This document shows positions 49,044-57,417 of a DNA stretch of 64,000 nt, piece by piece. Location: positions 1 through 64,000 of the forward strand of contig SHXR01000015.1 in assembly GCA_009693235.1 (NCBI GenBank). The letters are read 5' to 3'. Source of the stretch: Betaproteobacteria bacterium. Lineage in GTDB: Bacteria > Pseudomonadota > Gammaproteobacteria > Burkholderiales > SG8-39. Made by a program: the position numbers and the translations under genes. Below the pieces are notes generated by a model. The model made no database searches and was not told the DNA's origin. It worked only from the letters and a program-made list of their open reading frames with translations. Positions within the stretch are counted from its first letter, which is position 1. Every line of letters starts with the position of its first letter.

Positions 49044-50195
49044 ATGAAACGCAGCACCGATCGCATTCTCACCACCCACGTCGGCAGTCTCCCGCGGCCA
49101 CCTGAGCTCATCAAGGCGCTGGTCGAACGGCGTACTACCGGCGCCGAGTTCGAATCGCTCCTCAAGCGCTCGGTAACGGACGTCGTCAAACAACAAGCGG
49201 ACGCCGGCATCGATATTCCAAGTGACGGCGAGATGTCGAAGCTCGGATTCTCCAACTATGTCGATGACCGGATGACCGGCTTCGAAACACGGCCGAGCGA
49301 ACACTTTCGGGTCTTCAGCGGGCGCGATCGCAAGGCGTTTCCCGAGTTCTACCAGGTGCTCGACAAAGAGGCGACAGTGGGGCGCACCTTCAGTGCGATG
49401 GTCTGCACCCACGCGATCAAGTTCAAGGGTGCGGAGATCGTCAAGCGCGATCTCGACAACTTCAAAGCTGCGCTCAAGGGTCAGCCCGTTGCAGAAGCGT
49501 TCGTTCCCGCGATCGCCCCTGGTACGGTCGCGTTGCAACGGCGCAATACGTTCTACAAGACCGACGAAGAGTTTCTTTTCGCGATTGCCGATGGGCTCGC
49601 GCCGGAATACAAAGCCATCGTCGATGCGGGCTACATTCTGCAGATCGATGATCCGCGCCTAGTCACCGAGTACGACACCACCGACCCGGAACCGAGCATT
49701 GCCGAGTACCAAAAGGTCGCCGGACGCCGCATCGATGCGATCAATCACGCCATCAAGGGCTTGCCGGCGGATCGCATCCGCTTCCATGTGTGCTGGGGCA
49801 GCTGGCATGGCCCGCACAGCACCGATATCGCATTGAAGCACCTGCTGCCGCTTATCTTAAAATTGAAGGTCGGCGGCTTCTCGGTCGAAGCAGCTAATCC
49901 GCAGCATGCGCATGAATGGGAAGTGTTCGAATCGACCAAGCTGCCCGATGGCATGGTCCTCGTTCCGGGGGTGATCGCGCATACGACCAATCACGTTGAA
50001 CATCCGGAATATATCGCGCAGCGGCTCGTGCAGTACGCGAAACTCGTGGGCCGTGAGAACGTGATCGCCGGCGTCGATTGCGGCTTCGCGCAAGGTGCGG
50101 ACGTCACGCGCGTGCATCCGAGCATCATCTGGGCCAAGTTCCGCAATCTCGCAGAGGGCGCGCGGATCGCCTCTAAGAAACTCTGGGGGCGATGA
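49044..50195 (+). CDS. MetE-like methyltransferase (cobalamin-independent methionine synthase II family)
   Basis: Second stand-alone MetE C-terminal-type barrel (383 residues) starting KRSTDRILTTHVGSLPRPP. Zinc ligands are preserved: His248 and Cys250 (RFHVCWGSW), Glu282 (SVEAANP) and Cys346 (GVDCGFAQG). It is clearly a paralogue of the protein at 24362-25534. It lacks the MetE N-terminal half, so folate binding need not be the same. Its partner gene is an APC permease immediately upstream, hinting that the imported compound is an alkyl donor or thiol acceptor. Ribosome-binding site GGAGA is upstream of the ATG. Confidence 0.86.
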   Translation: MKRSTDRILTTHVGSLPRPPELIKALVERRTTGAEFESLLKRSVTDVVKQQADAGIDIPSDGEMSKLGFSNYVDDRMTGFETRPSEHFRVFSGRDRKAFPEFYQVLDKEATVGRTFSAMVCTHAIKFKGAEIVKRDLDNFKAALKGQPVAEAFVPAIAPGTVALQRRNTFYKTDEEFLFAIADGLAPEYKAIVDAGYILQIDDPRLVTEYDTTDPEPSIAEYQKVAGRRIDAINHAIKGLPADRIRFHVCWGSWHGPHSTDIALKHLLPLILKLKVGGFSVEAANPQHAHEWEVFESTKLPDGMVLVPGVIAHTTNHVEHPEYIAQRLVQYAKLVGRENVIAGVDCGFAQGADVTRVHPSIIWAKFRNLAEGARIASKKLWGR

Positions 50196-50389
50196 ATCGC
50201 TTGCATCGCTGATGCGGATCGGGCGGGTTGCGCGGTGTCGGGCGTTACAAGAGCAAACACAACGCCTTGTTGAGCGGCGCGCGCGACTCCGCATGGAGAG
50301 CGATGCCGTTACGGGCGAACCGCTTAGGCTGACTCGTGTCCTCTCGAACTAAAGTCAGGAGATCATTTCATCGGCGAAGGGGCTGCCAC

Positions 50390-50556
50390 TCACGTTAGCC
50401 GCAAACCGGCGGTGCGAATAGCCTCTGCGACCGTCCCATTGACCTTCGCTCCCTCGACAAAGGTCTTCACGTATTCAGCTGCTGCCGCCTTTCCCTTCAG
50501 CATGGTAATGGCATGCTGGATTACGTTGTAACGCCCTTCCAACACGCGTGCGCCAG
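50390..50556 (-). pseudogene. C-terminal remnant of a family-3 solute-binding protein
   Basis: The 418-bp stretch 50196-50613 has no intact gene. On the minus strand about 55 codons encode RLPGARVLEGRYNVIQHAIT, then KAAAAEYVKTFVEGAKVNG and AEAIRTAGLRLT, the typical end of periplasmic binding proteins for amino acids or similar solutes. The rest of the gene is missing; its place is taken by the 3' end of the amidase gene, suggesting a deletion that joined the two. I see nothing else in the stretch. Confidence 0.6.
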
Positions 50557-50613
50557 GGAGGCGATCGTGATTCCTGGTCGATCGCCGTCGTGCACCGCAG
50601 CACATGGCCGCCC

Positions 50614-52014
50614 TTAAATCGGCAGTTCGGGCAACGGCGGCAATTGCATCTCGATCGCTGCAGCCAGACGCAGCAGCGCACGCTCAACGCGCCCGGGTCC
50701 AGTGAGGAGGAGTCCACACGGCAAGCCATCGGACAACCCCATCGGCACACTGATCGATTCGAGTCCGCCGAGCGCACCGAAGCTGCAGAACACGCCGCTT
50801 GAATCGGCCACGACCGAGGGCGGGGTCTTCTCGAAGTTTCTCCCGGCAACGCGTGGCGCCACGATCGGCATGGTCGGACTCAGGATCAGATCGATGTCCT
50901 TGAACTGATCGGCGAGCCACGCGCGTGTCTTTGCACGCAATTGCTGCGCCTTCACATAGTGCGGCGCCGGGATGTAGCCACCGAGCCGCACGAGCGCCTT
51001 CAACTCGTCGCTATAGCGCTCACCCACCTTGGCGAAGCGTTCCTCATGGGCGACATGGGTCTCCACCAACGAGATCAATCGCAGTGCATTGAGTAGATCG
51101 ATCGCATCCGGCGGTTCGATATCGACCAGTTGCAGGCCCGCCCGCTCGGCAACTTTGCAGGCCTCGTTGAACCTTGCGCCGACACCGGGTGAACAGGTCG
51201 TCTCGATCCAGCGGCGCGGCACGCCAGCCCGTCGGAGCCCGTGCGGCGCAGAGAGCGTCGGCAGCGCTGCTTCCCACGGTTCGTTGCGCGTCGCAGGGTC
51301 CTTGGCATCAAAGCCCGCGATCGCATCGAGCATCGCCACCGCATCAAACACCGATGCAGCGAGGGGACCCACGTGATCCATCGACCAAGACACCAGCATC
51401 ACGCCATGTCGGCTGACACGACCATAACGCGGCTTGAGGCCAACCGCTCCGCAAAACGCAGCCGGTCGCCGGATCGAGCTACCGGTATCGGTGCCCAACG
51501 CACCGACACAAAGGCCCGCCCCCACAGCCGCGCCAGAACCACCGCTCGACCCGCCAGGAATGTGGCCTTGATGCCACGGGTTCAAGCACGCACCGAAGCG
51601 TTCATTGTTGGTGGTGACGCCGATCGCGAATTCATGCGTGTTGTGCTTGCCGAGGATGAGCGCACCCGCCTTGCGAAGCTTGGCGACAGCGGTCGCATCT
51701 TCATCGGGCACCCAATCGTCGAGCGCAGCAGAGCCGCCGGTGGTGCGCAGGCCACGCGTCTGGATGATGTCTTTGATCCCGATCGGCATGCCATGTAATG
51801 GTCCCCGCGAACGACCCGCATCGAGCTCACGCTGCAACGCGCTCGCCTCTTCGCGCAGGGAATCCGCGGCCACGAGCGTAATGAAGCTATTGATCGCGGG
51901 CTCGATTGCATTGATGCGCTTGAGCGCTGATTCAAGCAGTTGCGGGACGTTGATTGCACCCGCCCGCAGTGCCCGTGTCTGTTCACGCAATGATGACAGC
52001 GCGTGCTGGCTCAT
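50614..52014 (-). CDS. Amidase (amidase-signature family, AtzE/GatA-like)
   Basis: Amidase-signature enzyme of 466 residues. The Ser-cisSer-Lys triad is present: Lys81 in GMPIGIKDIIQTRG, the cis-Ser region GGSSGGSGAA near 154-163 and the nucleophile in ALGTDTGSSIRRPAAFCG near 172-189. It hydrolyses C-N bonds of amides. Eight bases upstream lies a small AtzG-like gene; in the cyanuric-acid pathway AtzG partners the related amidase AtzE, so a complex is likely. Last gene of a four-gene overlapping run. Substrate unknown. Confidence 0.92.
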   Translation of the reverse strand: MSQHALSSLREQTRALRAGAINVPQLLESALKRINAIEPAINSFITLVAADSLREEASALQRELDAGRSRGPLHGMPIGIKDIIQTRGLRTTGGSAALDDWVPDEDATAVAKLRKAGALILGKHNTHEFAIGVTTNNERFGACLNPWHQGHIPGGSSGGSGAAVGAGLCVGALGTDTGSSIRRPAAFCGAVGLKPRYGRVSRHGVMLVSWSMDHVGPLAASVFDAVAMLDAIAGFDAKDPATRNEPWEAALPTLSAPHGLRRAGVPRRWIETTCSPGVGARFNEACKVAERAGLQLVDIEPPDAIDLLNALRLISLVETHVAHEERFAKVGERYSDELKALVRLGGYIPAPHYVKAQQLRAKTRAWLADQFKDIDLILSPTMPIVAPRVAGRNFEKTPPSVVADSSGVFCSFGALGGLESISVPMGLSDGLPCGLLLTGPGRVERALLRLAAAIEMQLPPLPELPI

Positions 52015-52021
52015 GGGCTGC

Positions 52022-52213
52022 TCAAATGCCGGGATCGAGCGGACCGGACGGCAGATAGACCGGCCAGGGCCCGATCTTTTTACTCAAGGCGAGTAACGCC
52101 GGCAGCGCTGTCGCGATGCGATTGAGATGCGCCGCATCGTGCGGGCGATCGCCCGTGACCGCTGCGAGCGCGTTGACGTACGCGCGAATCTCCTCTTGCG
52201 TGGGCCCTGTCAT
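52022..52213 (-). CDS. AtzG-like small protein (DUF4089 type)
   Basis: A 63-residue protein with TQEEIRAYVNALAAVTGD and AAHLNRIATALPALLALSKK, two helices like those of AtzG/GatC-type amidase partners, then a proline-rich tail. AtzG forms a complex with AtzE and resembles GatC in GatCAB. It overlaps the hydrolase gene upstream by 4 nt and is 8 bp before the amidase, so the stoichiometric-partner idea is well supported by context. The family name rests on my reading of a short sequence. Confidence 0.7.
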   Translation of the reverse strand: MTGPTQEEIRAYVNALAAVTGDRPHDAAHLNRIATALPALLALSKKIGPWPVYLPSGPLDPGI

Positions 52214-53124
52214 CGCCTGCGCCCCGCGCCGCTCCGCTTCTTGGCCACCGGTGCCTTTTTCTTCGCAACGCTTTTCACGGTCACCGAGGCCGCCTTTTTC
52301 GACGGTGCCTTGGGTGCCAGGAACGATTGAATCTGCCCGGCCACCAGTTTCGGCTTCTCGACATGCGGGCTATGTCCGGCACCGGCAACGATCTTCAGTG
52401 TTGTCTTGCCGCCAAGGCCGGTGCGATAGGCCTCTGCATGCGAGCGCGGCACCATGCGATCGCTCTCACCCCAGATGAGCAGCGCCTCGCCTTTGAAGCG
52501 GCCAAGGCGCTCGCGCAGCTTGCGGTGATAAAAATACGGCGGCTTGAACCCCACCCGGGAGGCAAAGCGCATCGCCTTGAATTGGCTGAGCCCGCGTTCG
52601 ATGTCGGAACGCACGTCCGGAAACAACGCGAGCGCAGCCGGATCGTCGGCACGCGCAAATAAGAGACTGCGCAGCCCCTTGTACTCGATGCCGTTCTCCG
52701 GCTGGATCTGCCAGAAGAGATCGCCGATCGGTTGTCTGGGCACCATGAGGCCCGAGGCCCCAACCAATACGACACGCCCGACCCGCTCGGGATTGCGCAC
52801 CGCCAGTTCTGCCGCAATCCAACCGCCAAAGCAGGTGCCAACGATATCGACCTTGCCAAGTCCCAAAGCGTCCATCACCTGCAACGTATGGAAGATGACG
52901 TCATCGATCGTATCGATGCCTTCGTCTTCATCGGTCCCGGCACAGGCAGGGTGCGCCGGCGCGATCACGCGAAACGATTCCCCCAACGTTTCGTGAAACG
53001 GCAGCCAGCCGACGCTGCCTGCATGCACATCGGCAAAACCATGCAGGTAAAGAACTGGGCGTCCCTTGCCGATTTCCGCGACCGCGACATTGCGGCCGGC
53101 AACAGTCATGGTCCTGGTGGTCAT
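52210..53124 (-). CDS. Alpha/beta hydrolase with a basic C-terminal tail
   Basis: Alpha/beta hydrolase of 304 residues. Oxyanion region LYLHGFADVHAG near 27, nucleophile elbow GTCFGG near 96 with Cys rather than Ser in the central position, acid in LLIWGESDRMVP near 222 and His in AGAGHSPHVEKP near 249. Cys nucleophiles occur in dienelactone hydrolase-type enzymes, so activity is plausible. The last ~40 residues are an unusual Lys/Ala/Pro/Val-rich tail (SKKAASVTVKSVAKKKAPVA). It overlaps the LLM gene upstream and the AtzG-like gene downstream by 4 nt each. Substrate unknown. Confidence 0.85.
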   Translation of the reverse strand: MTTRTMTVAGRNVAVAEIGKGRPVLYLHGFADVHAGSVGWLPFHETLGESFRVIAPAHPACAGTDEDEGIDTIDDVIFHTLQVMDALGLGKVDIVGTCFGGWIAAELAVRNPERVGRVVLVGASGLMVPRQPIGDLFWQIQPENGIEYKGLRSLLFARADDPAALALFPDVRSDIERGLSQFKAMRFASRVGFKPPYFYHRKLRERLGRFKGEALLIWGESDRMVPRSHAEAYRTGLGGKTTLKIVAGAGHSPHVEKPKLVAGQIQSFLAPKAPSKKAASVTVKSVAKKKAPVAKKRSGAGRRR

Positions 53125-54368
53125 ACCGCCACCCTGCTGAATTCGGGCATCTCATTTAATTCCGGATAGTCACGGGCAAACATCGCCGCGGAATCACGCC
53201 GCAAGGCCGGCGCAACCTCGGTCGCGAAAAGGCGCATGCTTTTCCTCGCGAGTTCCGGGCGCATGTTGCCAAAGTGAAATTGAATCATCAGGTTGCCCAC
53301 ACCAGCCTGTTCGATCAAGGTCCACAACTTCTCGCGAACGGTTTTCGGACTGCCAATGGTGATCGATCCCCACTCTTCCAGTTCTTCCCAGGTATTCGCA
53401 TCGCCCAGCATCTTGGCACCGGGATTGGCGTTCTTCAAGAACTGCTCCCATGAACGCACCGAGGTCGATGGCACGCCGGCACCGAACGTGAGCGTGCGAC
53501 CTTCGCGACGCAAGTGGCCCTTCAAGGTATTTTTCAGGAAGTAGAACACGCCCTCATGCGCCTCTTCCTTCGCCTGCTCATCGGTTTCCGATACGTACAC
53601 CGACAGCAAAATGCCCATGCGGAACGGATGAAATTTGCCGCCATAGAATTTGATGATGTCCGCGAAACGCTGCGCGGCCTTGCGCGTCCCCGCCCCATGT
53701 GCGCGTGAGGAAAGAAAATAGTCGTAGCCGCGCTTTGCCACCTCTTCCATCGTTTCCACTGATAGTGCACCGGGAATCCAGATGCGTGGATGCGGACGCT
53801 GTTGCGGCAACGGCCACACGTTGGTGTAGCGAAGCGGGTAGTGATGACCTTCATGCGTAAAAGGACCGGACTCGGTCCAGCAACGATGAATGAGATCGAT
53901 CGCCTCCCAATATTGCGTGCGCGCTTGCGGCTGCGGGATGTCGTAGTTGAAGGCCTCCGGCCCGCCGCCCACCGCGAAGCCGGCGATCAAGCGGCCATCG
54001 CTCATTGAGTCCAGCATCGCGTATTCCTCGGCGATGCGCAGCGGATTCAAATGCAGCGGCAGCAGATTGCCCAGCACCACAAGCTTCGCGCGCTTGGTGC
54101 GCTGGGTAAGCGCCGCCGCGATGATGTTAGGCGATGGCATCATGCCGTAGATATTCTGATGATGTTCGTTCAGCACCAGACCATCGAAGCCAAGTTCTTC
54201 GCCATACACGAGCTGATCGATGTATTCCTGATAGAGGCCGCGCGTTTTTTCCCGGTCCCATAGTTTGTTAGGCACCGTCACCCATCCGGTGTCGTACTTC
54301 TCATCGAAATCCTTGGGCAAGTACGGATAGGCCATGAAGTGCCAACAGAACATCTGTACCGGATGCAT
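53121..54368 (-). CDS. LLM-class flavin-dependent monooxygenase
   Basis: Luciferase-like monooxygenase of 415 residues from the ATG at 54368, which has GGAG upstream. Signatures: WHFMAYPYLPKDFDEKYDTG at the start, GFDGLVLNEHHQN near 54, LVVLGNLLPLHLNPLRIAEEYAMLD near 84, SDGRLIAGFAVGGGPEAFNYD near 111. These FMNH2-dependent enzymes insert oxygen into sulfonates, nitrogen heterocycles or similar compounds (compare RutA, SsuD). It is first in a run with hydrolase, AtzG-like and amidase genes, and divergent from a TRAP transporter across 186 bp, implying a ring-opening and amide-hydrolysis route. Confidence 0.9.
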   Translation of the reverse strand: MHPVQMFCWHFMAYPYLPKDFDEKYDTGWVTVPNKLWDREKTRGLYQEYIDQLVYGEELGFDGLVLNEHHQNIYGMMPSPNIIAAALTQRTKRAKLVVLGNLLPLHLNPLRIAEEYAMLDSMSDGRLIAGFAVGGGPEAFNYDIPQPQARTQYWEAIDLIHRCWTESGPFTHEGHHYPLRYTNVWPLPQQRPHPRIWIPGALSVETMEEVAKRGYDYFLSSRAHGAGTRKAAQRFADIIKFYGGKFHPFRMGILLSVYVSETDEQAKEEAHEGVFYFLKNTLKGHLRREGRTLTFGAGVPSTSVRSWEQFLKNANPGAKMLGDANTWEELEEWGSITIGSPKTVREKLWTLIEQAGVGNLMIQFHFGNMRPELARKSMRLFATEVAPALRRDSAAMFARDYPELNEMPEFSRVAV

Positions 54369-54554
54369 CTTCGTCTCCATATTGGTATAGGAACTGCGCG
54401 GTATAGGAACTGTGCGATGCCCCCCTCCCGAAGATCGCATCACCATGGCGCAACCGACGTTTTCCCATTTTTCTCATGCACTCGTCAAGAGTATCGTATA
54501 GTTGGTCAAATAGCAGTCGTTGCCAATTCCATCCAATTGAGGGAGACATCAATC

Positions 54555-55547
54555 ATGACATTGCGATTGCCCGGCATTCGCCTTTTGCTTGGACTCATCG
54601 CGGGCCTCATCGGCGCTAGCGCCGTGGCGCAAACCAAGATCGACATCGCCATCTTCCATCCGGAGCGAAACGCCTGGAGCTTCGCGTTCAAATGGTGGGT
54701 GGATGAAGTCGACAAAGCCACCAATGGCCGCGTCAAATTCATGCCCGCTTATGCCGGATCGCTGGTCACCGCCAATGAGACATTGAAATCGGTGCGTGAT
54801 GGCGCGGTACCCGCCGGGTTCACCTCTGCTGCGGCCATGTCGGGAACGCTGCCTTCCCTTGCGTATCTTGAATCCATCGGTGGTATGCCAGGGGAAGTAC
54901 AGAAATTTTCTGACGCGGTCGCCGCGCTCCGCCCCGCGCTGGAGGAGGAGTTTCGCAAACAAGGTGTCGAATACCTGTGGCCACAGGGTTCAGGCCACTT
55001 GATTGTGTTATGCCGTGATCGCCTCATGCGCAATATTGCCGATTGGAAGGCCCGTAAAGTGCGTACTGCAGGGCGCTGGCAAGGCGAACAGCTCCTCTCG
55101 ATTGGCGCCTCACCGGTCAGTACCGACATGTCCGAGCAATACCTCGCGCTGCAAAATCGCACCATTGACTGTGCACTCAGCGTCTCCGTATTGGCCTCGG
55201 CTTTGAAGCTGCACGAAGTGGCACCGAAGATCACGGTGCTCGGATTACCGGTCAATCTCTCCATGTACCTGGTCAATCGCGCCGTTTGGGAGAAAATTTC
55301 CCCCGAAGATCGGGCTGCCATCAAACGGCTCGGCGCCGAAGCAGAAAAGCTTTCGGCAAAACACCTGCACGAAGTGCAATCGGAGGCACAAGCGATGATG
55401 AAAACCCAGAAGGCGGAAATCTACAGCCTCACCGCCGATGAAATCGCCGCCTTTCGCGGTGGCATCGATCCGGGCTTCAAGAAAATGGACGCGCAGGGCG
55501 GCGCCACCGGAAAACAGATCGCCGATACGGTCAAGCGCTTCTGGTAA
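54555..55547 (+). CDS. dctP: TRAP transporter substrate-binding protein DctP
   Basis: Periplasmic receptor of a TRAP importer, 330 residues from the ATG at 54555 with GGGAGA upstream. Signal peptide about 1-23 (LLLGLIAGLIGASAVAQ). TRAP features: FAFKWWVDEVDKATNGRVKF near 36, SGTLPSLAYLESIGGMPG near 98 and the conserved Arg segment ADWKARKVRTAGRW near 162, which normally contacts a carboxylate. It leads a dctP-dctQ-dctM operon facing the LLM/amidase operon, so the ligand is probably that pathway's substrate. Confidence 0.93.
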   Translation: MTLRLPGIRLLLGLIAGLIGASAVAQTKIDIAIFHPERNAWSFAFKWWVDEVDKATNGRVKFMPAYAGSLVTANETLKSVRDGAVPAGFTSAAAMSGTLPSLAYLESIGGMPGEVQKFSDAVAALRPALEEEFRKQGVEYLWPQGSGHLIVLCRDRLMRNIADWKARKVRTAGRWQGEQLLSIGASPVSTDMSEQYLALQNRTIDCALSVSVLASALKLHEVAPKITVLGLPVNLSMYLVNRAVWEKISPEDRAAIKRLGAEAEKLSAKHLHEVQSEAQAMMKTQKAEIYSLTADEIAAFRGGIDPGFKKMDAQGGATGKQIADTVKRFW

Positions 55548-55597
55548 CGGGTCCTTGGAGCGATGCCTGACGATGAATTTTTTGTTGCCGCAAAAAA

Positions 55598-56101
55598 ATG
55601 AGTGCTGACTGGTTGGAGTCGGCCAAACGATTCACCAGCATGGTGAACCGTTGGTTCCTCACCATCGCAGGCATCGTCATTGCAATCATTCTTGTCATCA
55701 TCACCTACGATCTGGTGCTGCGCAATGCGTTCGACGCACCGACGCTCTGGGCTCTCGATTTTTCGCGCTTCCTGTTGGTGTTTGCCGCATTCTTCGCCAT
55801 GGCGCCGACGCTCGAACACGGCCAGCATGTGACGGTCGATCTGGTCGAACAAATGATGAAGCCCGGCCCCAGGCGAATCATGCAGATCGTCGCGCTCGGC
55901 TTGGTCCTCATCTTCGCTGCGTTCCTGATGTGGCAGATCACCCGCACGACTATCGAAGCGTTCGAGGATGACAGTCTGTTTCCAACCGTCGTCCCGGTGA
56001 AACTCAAACACGTCTACTGGGTTGGGCCGCTTGGCATCCTCCAGTTCATCCTCACTGCCATCGTGCGGCTTGCCACCGCCATCCGCACGCTGGCCAGATA
56101 A
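55598..56101 (+). CDS. dctQ: TRAP transporter small permease DctQ
   Basis: Small TRAP membrane subunit of 167 residues with four hydrophobic segments. Features: ITYDLVLRNAFDAPTLWALDFSRFLLVFAAF near 36 and EHGQHVTVDLVEQMMKPGPRR near 78, as in DctQ proteins. It bridges the receptor and the DctM channel. It lies 50 bp after dctP and 10 bp before dctM. Confidence 0.92.
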   Translation: MSADWLESAKRFTSMVNRWFLTIAGIVIAIILVIITYDLVLRNAFDAPTLWALDFSRFLLVFAAFFAMAPTLEHGQHVTVDLVEQMMKPGPRRIMQIVALGLVLIFAAFLMWQITRTTIEAFEDDSLFPTVVPVKLKHVYWVGPLGILQFILTAIVRLATAIRTLAR

Positions 56102-56111
56102 GAAAGGCAGC

Positions 56112-57413
56112 GTGGATCCAATCGCCGGCTTTTCGATCTTCATGGTCGTGCTGCTCTTGTTCCTTGCAACCGGAACGCCAGTGGCGGTCGCCACCGGTCT
56201 GGTCGGCATCCTCGGGGTCTACCTGTTCCTGCCACTCGGTGCGATCACCCAGCTCGCGAGCATTGCCTATGCCCAATCGGCGAGCTTCGTGCTCGTCGTG
56301 GTGCCGCTCTTCGTGATGATGGGCGAGGCGCTCGCTGCCACCACGATTGGTCGCGACCTCTTTACCGCAGCGCAGATCTGGCTGCGCAAGTTGCCTGGCT
56401 CGCTTGCAATTGGCACGATCGCCGCCTGCGCGGTGTTTGGCGGCCCCTGCGGATCGAGCCCAGTGACGGCGGCGACCATCGGTTCGATGGCGATTCCGGA
56501 AATGATCAAGAAGGGCTACAAGCCGAGCCTTGCGTATGGCGTAACCGCGGCGGGCGGTACGCTTGGCATCCTGATTCCCCCCTCCATTCCGATGGTGCTT
56601 TATGGCGTGATCACCGAGACATCGATCGGTGATCTCTTCATTGCCGGCATCGTGCCGGGCATTTTGATGACGATCATGCTGGCGCTCACCGTGATGTATC
56701 AGGTTTGGCGCGATCCGTCGGTGGCGCCGCACGCACCGATCGAAACGGTCGAGGCCGAACGCTGGACCTCCTTGAAGGCGGTGATTCCCATCACGCTGCT
56801 TGGCGTGGCGATCATGGGCTCCATCTATGCCGGGATCGCAACGCCGACCGAAGCCGGTGCCGTCGGCGCGCTTGGATCGCTGCTGATCGCCTTGTGGCTT
56901 CGTGCCCTGAATCGCAAAGCGATCGTGCGCATTTTTGACAACACCTCGCGCACCACCGCGATGTTCGTATTGTTGATCGTAGCCGGACTCTTTAGTGCGT
57001 TCGTGTTGGCAAGGCTTGGCATTCCGCAGGCCACCGCCAAAATGCTGACGGGCCTCGACATCCCACCCTGGGTCATCCTCGTGCTTATCAATGTGCTTCT
57101 GGCAGTCCTTGGCATGTTCATGGACCCAATGAGTCTGATGGTGGTGATCGTGCCGGTGTTCTTCCCGGCGGTCGTCGCGCTGGGTTATGACCCGGTGTGG
57201 TTCGGCGTGATCATCACGATCAACATCGAAATTGCCGCCATCTCACCACCGGTCGGCTTCAATCTGTTCGTGTTAAAAACCGTGGTGCCGGACTCGAACA
57301 TGAAAGACATCATTCAGGGTTCGTTGATCTTCATCATTCCGCTCGCGTTGGGCATCCTTGGCCTCATCGCGTTTCCAGAGATCGCGCTCTTTCTGGTCAA
57401 AATGATGAAGTAG
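56112..57413 (+). CDS. dctM: TRAP transporter large permease DctM
   Basis: Large TRAP permease, 433 residues from the GTG at 56112 with GAAAGG upstream. It has about 12 hydrophobic segments. Signatures: PLFVMMGEALAATTIGRDLF near 63, GGPCGSSPVTAATIGSMAIPEM near 111, AAGGTLGILIPPSIPMVLYG near 145 and EIAAISPPVGFNLFVLK near 375. It uses a sodium gradient to import the DctP ligand. Ends with TAG, 4 bp from the convergent tupA. Confidence 0.95.
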   Translation: MDPIAGFSIFMVVLLLFLATGTPVAVATGLVGILGVYLFLPLGAITQLASIAYAQSASFVLVVVPLFVMMGEALAATTIGRDLFTAAQIWLRKLPGSLAIGTIAACAVFGGPCGSSPVTAATIGSMAIPEMIKKGYKPSLAYGVTAAGGTLGILIPPSIPMVLYGVITETSIGDLFIAGIVPGILMTIMLALTVMYQVWRDPSVAPHAPIETVEAERWTSLKAVIPITLLGVAIMGSIYAGIATPTEAGAVGALGSLLIALWLRALNRKAIVRIFDNTSRTTAMFVLLIVAGLFSAFVLARLGIPQATAKMLTGLDIPPWVILVLINVLLAVLGMFMDPMSLMVVIVPVFFPAVVALGYDPVWFGVIITINIEIAAISPPVGFNLFVLKTVVPDSNMKDIIQGSLIFIIPLALGILGLIAFPEIALFLVKMMK

Positions 57414-57417
57414 CGCT

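Noticed and set aside
54497-54502. TATAGT as promoter of the TRAP operon
   Set aside because: There is no -35 at suitable spacing and the hexamer alone is not enough.
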